Below are positions 1 to 6,531 of a DNA stretch of 7,832 nt, in pieces. The notes beneath the pieces were generated by a model that worked only from the letters and a program-made list of their open reading frames with translations, was not told the origin of the DNA and did not search any database. Made by a program: the position numbers and the translations under genes. Source of the DNA: Sphingobacteriaceae bacterium (lineage in GTDB: Bacteria > Bacteroidota > Bacteroidia > Sphingobacteriales > Sphingobacteriaceae); contig JANWIB010000120.1 of NCBI GenBank assembly GCA_025450155.1, forward strand, positions 1 to 7,832. The letters run 5' to 3'. Numbering within the stretch: the first letter of the stretch is position 1; the number at the start of each line of letters is the position of its first letter.

Positions 1-1199
1 CAAATGAATAAATATTTAGCCAGGCTTAAATGGTTCTTCCCTAAAATATGATTGGCAATGGTCAATATTTCCTGTGGTTTACGCTCTTTTAAATAAGGCG
101 TATACCGTTCGCTACCAATGGCAAAGAGTAATGGATGAACTCCCGCTGCATCCACCGCATTCACCTCCATTAATCCGGGAATTTCCTGTGGGATTGCCGC
201 TCCGGTAATTTCATGAATCAACGTACCGAAACTGGTATCTTCCTGTGGCGGTCTTCCAACTACGGTAAACGACCAGATTGGATTTTTGCGATGATACACG
301 TTATGTACTCTCATCAACGGAAAAGGATGTGTTAAGCTATAATATCCTAAATGATCTCCAAACGGGCCTTCAGGTTTATTTTCACCCGGATAAACGGTTC
401 CTGTTATTACAAAATCGGCATCGGCAGAAATGCAGAACCCTTCTTCATCATAAAAATATCGAAATCTTCTGTTTCCCAAAGCTCCGGCAAATGTCATCTC
501 CGACAATCCTTCGGGTAGTGGCATGACAGCAGCAAGGGCCTGCGACGGCGGTCCACCAATAAATATACTCACTTTTAAAGACTGCTCTTTTGCATTGGCT
601 TTGGATTGATGCACACCAATTCCACGATGCAATTGGTAATGCAATCCTATTTCTTCATTCTGACTATATTCGTTACCCGCCAATTGAATGCGATACATCC
701 CCAAATTCGCATTCATAACTCCAGGCTTATCTATATCTTCAGTATAAACCTGGGGCATGGTAATAAAAGGGCCACCATCCATCGGCCAGTTTACAATCTG
801 TGGAAGTTCTCCAATCTTGGTTTTTCCATATAAAATGGGGCTCCCACTTCTCCGTTTCATGGGTAAAGCGGAAAAAGCAGTTAAAGCAACGTTTAAGTAT
901 TTAAAAGGATTTTTCGCGGCTTTTACAGGATCGGTTTTTAAATCTACCAATACCTTAATCTTATCCAGGGTATCACGAAACATGAATTTCGATCGCTCTA
1001 TGGTACCAAACAGATTGGACACTGTCGGAAACTTACTTCCTTTTATGTTTTCGAATAAAATAGCCGGACCCTGGTTTTCAAACACCCGCAAATGGATAGC
1101 TGCCATTTCCAGGTAAGGATCAACTTCTTCTTTAATCCGTATGAGGTGGCCATTTTTTTCCAGATCAATAACACAGTCACGTAAGCTTTTATAACCCAT
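1..1199 (-). CDS. ubiD: UbiD-family prenyl-FMN-dependent decarboxylase (3' end outside window)
   Basis: The protein starts MGYKSLRDC and 399 residues are visible before the frame leaves the left edge, so the C-terminal part is missing. UbiD enzymes are cytosolic, non-oxidative (de)carboxylases of aromatic or alpha,beta-unsaturated acids that use prenylated FMN made by UbiX. The family residues are all visible: N165 and R170 in NLGMYR, H191 in the HRG motif, the GGPPS loop at 215-219, E234 in LSEM, and E277 with D282 in EGPFGD. By recall these match the Mn/prFMN ligands and the Glu-Arg-Glu/Asp catalytic set of fungal Fdc1 and E. coli UbiD. Bacteroidota normally make menaquinone, so annotation as a menaquinone decarboxylase is common but the true substrate is not shown here. 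No ubiX lies in the window. The ATG at 1199 was chosen because it gives the conserved N-terminus; GGAAG lies just before it. Family is certain, substrate unknown. Confidence 0.93.
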   Translation of the reverse strand, partial: MGYKSLRDCVIDLEKNGHLIRIKEEVDPYLEMAAIHLRVFENQGPAILFENIKGSKFPTVSNLFGTIERSKFMFRDTLDKIKVLVDLKTDPVKAAKNPFKYLNVALTAFSALPMKRRSGSPILYGKTKIGELPQIVNWPMDGGPFITMPQVYTEDIDKPGVMNANLGMYRIQLAGNEYSQNEEIGLHYQLHRGIGVHQSKANAKEQSLKVSIFIGGPPSQALAAVMPLPEGLSEMTFAGALGNRRFRYFYDEEGFCISADADFVITGTVYPGENKPEGPFGDHLGYYSLTHPFPLMRVHNVYHRKNPIWSFTVVGRPPQEDTSFGTLIHEITGAAIPQEIPGLMEVNAVDAAGVHPLLFAIGSERYTPYLKERKPQEILTIANHILGKNHLSLAKYLFI

Positions 1200-1274
1200 T
1201 TCTTCCAAAAGTGGAAAGTTAGAAGTTAAAAATCAAAAAGGAAAGCGAACAAAAACTTTTAGGCTGATATAAAT

Positions 1275-1298
1275 AAAAAAGAGACCGTTAAAGTCTCT
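1275..1298 (-). terminator. Rho-independent terminator downstream of dps
   Basis: On the minus strand a 6-bp stem AGAGAC / GTCTCT encloses a 7-base loop (TTTAACG) and is followed directly by TTTTT and then ATTT. It sits about 70 bp past the dps stop and 76 bp before the ubiD start, so it would end the nfeD-dps transcript and separate it from ubiD. The stem is short, but the T-run lies only on this strand, which sets the direction. Confidence 0.72.
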
Positions 1299-1370
1299 AA
1301 AATAGGGTATAAAAAATTCTCGTTAGTTGATATAGGTTAGCATATCGTGACTTCGCTTACCTTTGCTTTA

Positions 1371-1850
1371 TTATTTCTTCCCACAAAAAGCCCTCAACAT
1401 CCAGGTATTTTTTTCTTTAAACTGAATAAATTTGTTGATCATATCATTCGTGCCATCATCTCCACATTGCATGGTACTCTCCATTAATTCACGTTCGATC
1501 TCTAGCAGGGTAGAAAAATCTCCGAGAATGGCTGTTACAAGGGCTATATCTTCTAATCCGGCGGTATTAATTTCTTTAATTTGCGAATGCGTGATGTAAT
1601 CCTTATAGGTATTTAATGGTGCTTTTCCCAGGGTTAAAATACGTTCTGCAAGCTCATCAATAGACGTTATGGCATTGGTATAGAGTTCTTCGAATTTTTC
1701 ATGAAGTGCAAAGAAATTTTGTCCTTTTACGTTCCAATGGCACCCTCTTAATTTTTGATAATGGATATGATAATTTGCAAGTAGTTCATTTAAGTGATCC
1801 ACTACCGGTTTCACTTTTACTTCTTCTAATCCAATTTCTTCTGCTTTCAT
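1371..1850 (-). CDS. dps: Dps family ferritin-like DNA-protection / iron-storage protein
   Basis: This 159-residue protein has the usual length and all-helical pattern of Dps. Dps forms cytoplasmic dodecamers that oxidise Fe(II) with hydrogen peroxide and store the iron; some members also coat DNA. The inter-subunit ferroxidase residues are present: H38 in CHWN, H50 and E54 in LHEKFEELY, and D65 and E69 in SIDELAER. E54 stands where E. coli Dps has Asp67, a conservative change. The N-terminal tail is short with few lysines (K2, K12, K14), so DNA binding by a basic tail is not obvious. The gene follows nfeD by 49 bp with no terminator between them and is followed by a terminator at 1275-1298. 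It may be read from nfeD, from its own promoter, or both. No OxyR or Fur site was recognised. Family assignment is firm. Confidence 0.96.
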   Translation of the reverse strand: MKAEEIGLEEVKVKPVVDHLNELLANYHIHYQKLRGCHWNVKGQNFFALHEKFEELYTNAITSIDELAERILTLGKAPLNTYKDYITHSQIKEINTAGLEDIALVTAILGDFSTLLEIERELMESTMQCGDDGTNDMINKFIQFKEKNTWMLRAFCGKK

Positions 1851-1861
1851 AAATTTTTACT

Positions 1862-1878
1862 TTTCTTTATGAAAGAAA
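1862..1878 (-). promoter_or_regulatory. Small inverted repeat in the dps leader
   Basis: TTTCTTT and AAAGAAA form a perfect 7-bp inverted repeat around a 3-base centre, ending 11 bp before the dps start codon. It has only one G-C pair, so any hairpin would be weak. It could affect ribosome access or be chance in A+T-rich DNA. No function is claimed. Confidence 0.3.
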
Positions 1879-1899
1879 CCTCTTTTTTAGGCGATTGTT

Positions 1900-3243
1900 T
1901 TAAGCTCCTTTTCTTCTTACAAACACATTGTAGTTCTCCTGCTTTTCTACAATTATTTCACTTCCCCGGGTGATATAACCATCCAAAGCCAGGGCGTCAT
2001 ACCACCTGCCATCAATTTGAATTTTACCCGAAGGCCGCATATCAGTCTTTGCAACACCCACTTTGCCCAGTAAATCTTCTTGTTGTCTTCCGCTTACATA
2101 ACCCATTTGCGAGCGCTGCTCATCCTGCAAAACCAAACGTTTAAAAGCATGTGTTTTTAATAAGGATTTGCCAAAAATCACGCTTAATACAATGGAGCCA
2201 ATCATAGAGACTGCAACGAGAATAAATGAGTTTACCAATTGCTCCGAACCAGTAATAGTAAAATCAAAAAAATCATTCATTACTAAACTTAAAGCCAAAC
2301 CGCTGATAATAAAAATGAATCCGGTTATGCCGGCCACGCCAAATCCGGGAATCACAAATATTTCTAAAGCAAGCAAAATAACACCCACAATAAACAACGC
2401 TATTTCCCAATTAGCCGCCAGTCCTTCCAGATATAACGGAGCAAAATAAAGTAATCCTGCAACAATAGAAACGAGCAGGGCGAATCCAATTCCGGGACTT
2501 TGCATCTCGAAGTAAATTCCGCCTATAATTAGTAAAATTAAAATTCCGCTAACGGCAGGATTAATCAAAAAAGCAATGATTTTATCTATAAATGTCTCTT
2601 TATGGTTGTGTACCTCATAATTGGTGATATTTTCTGCTTTCAACACTTCTTCAATCGTATTTGCTTCGCCTACACAAAAGCCCACTTTAATTGCTTCGGA
2701 AGTAGTCAATGTAAGTACTTTTCCTTTTGGATTGATATCCGGAACCTCTATGTTAGGATCAACAAAGGCTTCGGCTATTTTCGGATCACGATTTTTTGCC
2801 TCCGCGGTTGAGCGCATTAACCCCCGCATGTACGATTGGTATTTTTCGGGCATCACCTCGCCTTGCGGGTTTACCACGCTGGCAGCGCCCATACTAGCGC
2901 CTTTACGCATATAAATTTTATCACACGCAATGGCAATAAGCGCTCCTGCCGATGCGGCATTATTATCAATAAAAACAATGGTTTTTATTGGAGATTCAAG
3001 AATTTTTGTACGGATAGAGTCTGCATAATCTACCATGCCTCCATACGTATTCATCTTTATCAGCACTACATCTACCTTTTGCATTACAGCTTCCTTGAAT
3101 GTCCGGTGAGTAATTCTCCAGGCCGCAGGACCTATCTCCTCTTTCATATCAAAGGTATAAACCTGAATTTTTCCCTGGGATAGCACAAAAAAATGCACTA
3201 AACAGAAGAGGATTGTTGCAATTAGTTTGCTGTATTGCTTCAT
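1900..3243 (-). CDS. nfeD: Long NfeD-family membrane-bound serine protease (ClpP/SppA-like)
   Basis: This 447-residue protein has the full layout of a long NfeD (NfeD1b). A signal peptide or membrane segment spans about 1-22. A ClpP-crotonase-fold S49-like protease domain spans about 24-205, followed by four or five hydrophobic helices (about 222-246, 252-270, 281-298, 301-322, 337-358). An OB-fold NfeD domain lies at about 390-447. The nucleophile is S98 in ASAGA, after the NTYGG strand motif (65-69). In archaeal PH1510 the partner is Lys138. My recalled ungapped alignment puts R144 there, with K134 a possible substitute. Characterised relatives cleave stomatin/flotillin C-termini and take part in membrane quality control. 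A flotillin gene often follows nfeD, but here dps follows. The ATG at 3243 gives a clean signal sequence. Family is firm; activity is inferred. Confidence 0.93.
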   Translation of the reverse strand: MKQYSKLIATILFCLVHFFVLSQGKIQVYTFDMKEEIGPAAWRITHRTFKEAVMQKVDVVLIKMNTYGGMVDYADSIRTKILESPIKTIVFIDNNAASAGALIAIACDKIYMRKGASMGAASVVNPQGEVMPEKYQSYMRGLMRSTAEAKNRDPKIAEAFVDPNIEVPDINPKGKVLTLTTSEAIKVGFCVGEANTIEEVLKAENITNYEVHNHKETFIDKIIAFLINPAVSGILILLIIGGIYFEMQSPGIGFALLVSIVAGLLYFAPLYLEGLAANWEIALFIVGVILLALEIFVIPGFGVAGITGFIFIISGLALSLVMNDFFDFTITGSEQLVNSFILVAVSMIGSIVLSVIFGKSLLKTHAFKRLVLQDEQRSQMGYVSGRQQEDLLGKVGVAKTDMRPSGKIQIDGRWYDALALDGYITRGSEIIVEKQENYNVFVRRKGA

Positions 3244-3510
3244 AATTGAATTATTTTGTCAGCTACTGCCAATAAACTAAATATACATAAAACCTATGTT
3301 TTGAGAAAATTTAAGGGATTATATGGTATTTTATTAATAGAACTTTTTTATCACTATATCTCTGCACTATTAGCAGATATTTTAGCACCCGATATACCAA
3401 AACTAAACCCTAAAGCGTTTCTTATTTGGCAAAATTGTATTTTTTATATACGAGATAGAAACAGGGAAATTGCATCCTATTTATTATAATTGTAAACTTT
3501 AACTATAAAC
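3244..3510. promoter_or_regulatory. Divergent intergenic region with candidate promoters for nfeD and the LysM gene
   Basis: This 267-bp spacer is very A+T-rich and lies between two genes that point away from each other, so it should hold both promoters. TATAATTG at 3485-3492 (plus) matches the Bacteroidota -7 box TAnnTTTG at 7 of 8 positions and lies 19 bp before the LysM start. TATATTTA at 3278-3285 (minus) also matches 7 of 8 and lies 35 bp before nfeD. Neither has a well-spaced upstream TTG element, so both are weak calls. I see no convincing gene in the spacer. Confidence 0.4.
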
Positions 3511-4353
3511 ATGCAAAAACGTTTATTATTAGTATTTCTTTATGTTATTTTTTCGATGGCAACGTTTGCTGCTTATCGCATTGATTCTATAGGAGTTGAA
3601 AATAGCAACGGAAAGCAAATCATTCTTCACAAGGTTGAAGCTAAAGAAAATTATTACTCCTTAGCACGCAGGTATAATGTTTCTCCAAAAGACATTATTG
3701 ACTATAACAACAATCAAACTTTACAAATTGGCACTGTATTAAAAATACCTACCAGCAGGCCTTTTTCTACTAAAACGGTTTCTGCAAAAGAAAAGAAGGA
3801 TATTATAGATTATAAAGTAGGTCCAAAGGAAGGTTTATATGCTATTGCCAGAAAGTTTAATACAACAGTTGAAGATATAAAACGATTAAATAATTTAAAT
3901 ACTGACGCTTTAAGCATTGGCCAGATTATTAAGATAAGGAAGACAGGAACAATACCTGTTAACGCTTCTGAACCAACAAAACCGGAACCAACAACAACTG
4001 AGACAGTAATTCCTCAGGTTGATACCAGCAGAATAGAAGACCCTAAAATAAAGGGTAATAAATATGGATTGCGTGAAGTTGCCGAAAGGGGTGTTGCCAT
4101 TTGGATTGCGGATGAAAACCTGGATGGAACAAAGATGCTGGTGCTTCATCGCAGTGCACCCATTGGAACGATAATAAAGATAACGAACCCAATGACAGAA
4201 AAAAGCACCTTTGCCAAGGTGGTAGGAAAATTTACTGAAAATGAAACTACAAAAGATGTTATTATTGTAGTTACTAAAGCAACTGCCGACTTGCTGGGCG
4301 CTTTAGATAAACGGTTTCAAGTAAGCTTAGTTTACGGGATTCCAAATGAATAA
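3511..4353 (+). CDS. Exported protein with two LysM domains and a C-terminal RlpA-like double-psi beta-barrel
   Basis: The 280-residue protein begins with a signal peptide (about 1-20, cleavage near ATFA-A). Two LysM modules follow, at about 39-80 and 100-142; each has the YSLA/YAIA helix start and ends in the G-x-x-(L/I)-K-I strand. They should bind peptidoglycan glycan chains in the periplasm. A Pro/Thr linker (about 145-170) leads to a barrel at about 190-276 that resembles RlpA: GVAIW, then HRSAPIGT, then ITNP, then AKVVGKF, ending in a hydrophobic ATADLLG helix. The RlpA NDRGP loop is absent and the segment before the histidine (H213) is shortened. Lytic transglycosylase activity is therefore doubtful and a structural or binding role more likely. 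The stop codon overlaps the next gene by 8 bases. The ATG at 3511 gives a good signal sequence; no Shine-Dalgarno site is evident. LysM calls are sure, the barrel call is good. Confidence 0.88.
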   Translation: MQKRLLLVFLYVIFSMATFAAYRIDSIGVENSNGKQIILHKVEAKENYYSLARRYNVSPKDIIDYNNNQTLQIGTVLKIPTSRPFSTKTVSAKEKKDIIDYKVGPKEGLYAIARKFNTTVEDIKRLNNLNTDALSIGQIIKIRKTGTIPVNASEPTKPEPTTTETVIPQVDTSRIEDPKIKGNKYGLREVAERGVAIWIADENLDGTKMLVLHRSAPIGTIIKITNPMTEKSTFAKVVGKFTENETTKDVIIVVTKATADLLGALDKRFQVSLVYGIPNE

Positions 4354-4987
4354 ACCTTATATTATTGGTATTGCCGGTGGCAGTGGCTCTGGTAAGACAT
4401 TCTTTCTTCATTGCTTTTTAAACCATTTTGAAAAAGGAGAGGTTTGCCTTGTTTCGCAGGATGATTATTATCTCCCCGTCGGGGAAATGACATCTGAAGA
4501 AAACAAGGTTTACAATTTTGATCTTCCTTCAACCATAGATGATGAAGGCTTTCTTTCTGACATCAAAAAATTGGTTGATGGAGAAATCATATACAAAAAG
4601 GAATATACTTTTAATAAGTCGGATGCTCAGCCAAAGCTGTTAGAGATAAAATCTGCCCCTATAATTATTGTTGAAGGTTTGTTCATCTTACATTTTTCGG
4701 AGATAGCCACACTTTTGGATATGAAAATATTTATTGATACTGAAGATGATGTGGCTTTACAACGGAGAATAAACCGTGATTTTATTGAACGGGGTTACTC
4801 TAAAGAAGATGTATTGTATAAATGGGTAAATCACGTTATTCCGGCATATAAAGAATTTCTACTTCCGTATAAGAGTGAGTGTGATAAAATAATTACCAAT
4901 AACACGCATGTTGCTGAAGATATTCTAAAAATATCCGAAGAAATATCTTTAGAGCTTAGAGAAGATATCCTACCCAAAAAACTTTAA
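4346..4987 (+). CDS. udk: Uridine kinase / phosphoribulokinase-family P-loop kinase
   Basis: The 213-residue cytosolic protein matches uridine-cytidine kinase in length and order of motifs. It has Walker A GGSGSGKT (11-18), QDDYY (38-42, with D39 as the likely catalytic base), YNFDLP (56-61), the strand and turn APIIIVEGLF (104-113), and the Arg-rich lid from R140 to R149 (RRINRD and ERG). Uridine kinase phosphorylates uridine or cytidine to UMP or CMP in nucleoside salvage. In the base-recognition segment, which reads Y-x-F-x-x-H-x-R in human UCK2, this protein has Y87 and F89, but S92 replaces the His and A94 the Arg. Substrate identity is therefore less certain than the fold. The start codon lies inside the end of the LysM gene (ATGAATAA), so translation is probably coupled. 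It converges on the sugar dehydrogenase gene with a 16-bp gap and no visible terminator. Confidence 0.88.
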   Translation: MNKPYIIGIAGGSGSGKTFFLHCFLNHFEKGEVCLVSQDDYYLPVGEMTSEENKVYNFDLPSTIDDEGFLSDIKKLVDGEIIYKKEYTFNKSDAQPKLLEIKSAPIIIVEGLFILHFSEIATLLDMKIFIDTEDDVALQRRINRDFIERGYSKEDVLYKWVNHVIPAYKEFLLPYKSECDKIITNNTHVAEDILKISEEISLELREDILPKKL

Positions 4988-5003
4988 TAAGTTGCTTCAC
5001 TAA

Positions 5004-6101
5004 TTATTTTTTCCCGATCACTATAATTTTATCATTATTTCCATTACTGGTACCCACATAAATTTTTCCATCTAGTGCAATACAAATGGACCTCAACCTG
5101 CCATAGGTCCCGGAAATGATTTCATTTATCCCCTGAATTGCATTTCCTTCATTATTTAATTTTAATTGATAGAGTGTACTCTGTTTTAATGTGCAAAGTA
5201 ACAGAGAGTTTTTAAATTGTGGAATAAGATCCTTATCATAATACTGCATTCCACAGACTGCTAGTGTGGGCGTCCAGTTATAAATGGGCTCAACAATATT
5301 ATTGGTAGAACAAAATTCAATTTCACCAGGTAAATTGCATTTTCCCTCTACATTTGGCCATCCGTAATTTCTTCCTTTTTCTATGGTGTTGATTTCGTCA
5401 TCATTATTGGGGCCGTGTTCCGAACTATATAACCTACCTTTAGCAAAAACCAAGCCTTGTGCATTGCGATGCCCGAACGTCCATACCGGATTCTGAGGAA
5501 AAGGATTATCTGAAGGAATAGAGCCATCTAAATTAATGCGCAGTATTTTTCCATTCAAAGAAGAAATATCCTGAGCATTAGTTTTAACAGAAGCATCGCC
5601 GGTAGTGATAAACAATTTGTTATCTGCTGAAATAAGTAAACGGCTTCCATTATGAATATTAGAAGCAGCAATGTCAGCAATAAGAATTTGAGGATTAACT
5701 AATGTAGTACCGTTAAAGGTATATTTTACCACTTTCTCTTTGTAAGCCCCCCCCGCTAGATAATTATATACTACAAAAACTTCGGGAGTAATATTAAAAT
5801 CGGGATGTAAAGCCATACCAAGTAATCCGCCTTCTCCCCTTGATTCTACATCATTTATAGCAAGAATATCTTTAACCTGTCCCGTTGCCGGATCGAGCTG
5901 ACTTATCTTTCCCGAACGCTGGGTAATCCACAATTTATCATTAGACCAGATAATTTCCCAAACATGTTCTAAACCTGAAGCTAACACTTTAACATCCACA
6001 TCAGCCGAAATTTTCGCAGACTGACCAGACGAATTGTTTTCTTTACAAGAAAAAATCAGGATTATTAAACCCAATAGGATAATTTTAATACACTTGTTCA
6101 T
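5004..6101 (-). CDS. PQQ-dependent sugar dehydrogenase, lipoprotein (soluble GDH / aldose sugar dehydrogenase family)
   Basis: The 365-residue protein starts with a lipoprotein-type signal: basic end, hydrophobic 5-18 and Cys19 in IFSC. It would be anchored to a membrane facing the periplasm or exterior. The rest is a six-bladed propeller of the glucose/sorbosone dehydrogenase type, which oxidises sugars to lactones using PQQ and calcium. The PQQ and catalytic residues known from Acinetobacter sGDH all have counterparts. These are H150 in IHNGSRL, R212-N213 in GHRNAQGL, G230-P231 in SSEHGP (calcium), K306 in TLKQS, and R335 with R337 in YGRLRS. NYGWP (245-249) is another family hallmark. C255 and C264 could form a disulfide. 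Electron acceptor and sugar range cannot be read from sequence. No pqq synthesis gene is in the window. The lipobox has Phe at -2, slightly unusual. The ATG at 6101 gives the signal peptide. Confidence 0.92.
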   Translation of the reverse strand: MNKCIKIILLGLIILIFSCKENNSSGQSAKISADVDVKVLASGLEHVWEIIWSNDKLWITQRSGKISQLDPATGQVKDILAINDVESRGEGGLLGMALHPDFNITPEVFVVYNYLAGGAYKEKVVKYTFNGTTLVNPQILIADIAASNIHNGSRLLISADNKLFITTGDASVKTNAQDISSLNGKILRINLDGSIPSDNPFPQNPVWTFGHRNAQGLVFAKGRLYSSEHGPNNDDEINTIEKGRNYGWPNVEGKCNLPGEIEFCSTNNIVEPIYNWTPTLAVCGMQYYDKDLIPQFKNSLLLCTLKQSTLYQLKLNNEGNAIQGINEIISGTYGRLRSICIALDGKIYVGTSNGNNDKIIVIGKK

Positions 6102-6189
6102 TCTTAAGTTTTTTATTAAAACGAAGAGTATTTATATAAGTTTTTAGTTTATTACATACCCTGATTTAGCTTATGGGAATGCAAGCACG

Positions 6190-6221
6190 AAAAAGACCCT
6201 ATACCAAATCGTTTGGTATAG
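6190..6221 (-). terminator. 23-bp palindrome with T-run: probable terminator of the 76-residue gene, or an operator
   Basis: CTATACCAAA and TTTGGTATAG form a perfect 10-bp inverted repeat (6199-6221) around a 3-base centre. On the minus strand it is followed by GGTCTTTTT (T-run 6190-6194), as expected for a terminator 41 bp past the stop of the small upstream gene. No T-run follows on the plus strand. The arms are A+T-rich and the loop is tight, so it could instead be a dimeric regulator site (for example TetR-type) about 100 bp before the sugar dehydrogenase start. Confidence 0.6.
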
Positions 6222-6261
6222 ATAAACATAAAGTTAAGAGCGGGAAACTTGTGGTAGAATT

Positions 6262-6492
6262 TTACTTTTTTAGATTCTCATTTATCCAACTACCGACAAC
6301 CTCTACAATTTGTGGATCTGTCTGATAAATTTCTGCAACCGTTTTCCATTTTTTTGAGGTTCTGTCATACCTTATAAAAAATGGCATACCTTCTTGGGGA
6401 GTAATTTGAAAATAATTATAAGTTTCATCAAGCAAAGCAACCTCTGCATTAAAAGCAACGCCTTCTACTCTATCACTAATATTAAATTTCAT
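6262..6492 (-). CDS. Hypothetical 76-residue protein
   Basis: I do not recognise a family. The protein is small, mixed in charge, and without signal peptide or membrane segment, so probably cytosolic. It alternates hydrophobic strands (about 10-20 and 25-42) with aromatic residues (Y25, Y27, F28, F38, F39, Y42, W49) and ends in a likely helix containing W68. This fits a small beta-rich fold with one C-terminal helix. It reads as a real gene because a well-spaced TTG-N17-TAnnTTTG-type promoter lies 40 bp upstream and a terminator-like palindrome lies 41 bp downstream, which suggests its own short transcript. The ATG at 6492 has an A+T-rich leader with no Shine-Dalgarno site, as its neighbours do. 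Its neighbours give no hint of function. Confidence 0.72.
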   Translation of the reverse strand: MKFNISDRVEGVAFNAEVALLDETYNYFQITPQEGMPFFIRYDRTSKKWKTVAEIYQTDPQIVEVVGSWINENLKK

Positions 6493-6531
6493 TCGCTTTT
6501 AATTAAGTTGATGTTTAAACAAATAACTTTA

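Noticed and set aside
278..1116. Three plus-strand open frames (278-526, 606-833, 757-1116).
   Set aside because: They lie wholly antisense to the UbiD decarboxylase, whose family motifs fix the coding strand.
2168..3183. Several plus-strand open frames between 2168 and 3183.
   Set aside because: They are antisense to nfeD, whose signal peptide, protease and OB-fold domains are continuous on the minus strand.
3393..3401. TATACCAAA, identical to one arm of the 6199-6221 palindrome, in the divergent spacer.
   Set aside because: A single 9-base half-site without a matching second arm is reasonably likely by chance in A+T-rich DNA of this length.
3256..3489. A 77-codon plus-strand open frame in the nfeD-LysM spacer.
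   Set aside because: It begins 13 bp from the divergent nfeD start, where the nfeD promoter must lie, has no ribosome site or recognisable motif, and its Leu/Ile/Tyr/Lys-rich product is what random A+T-rich DNA encodes. Not excluded, but unsupported.
4988..5003. Possible bidirectional terminator between the converging kinase and sugar dehydrogenase genes.
   Set aside because: The gap is only 16 bp and shows no inverted repeat; any terminator would have to lie within coding sequence and none was evident.
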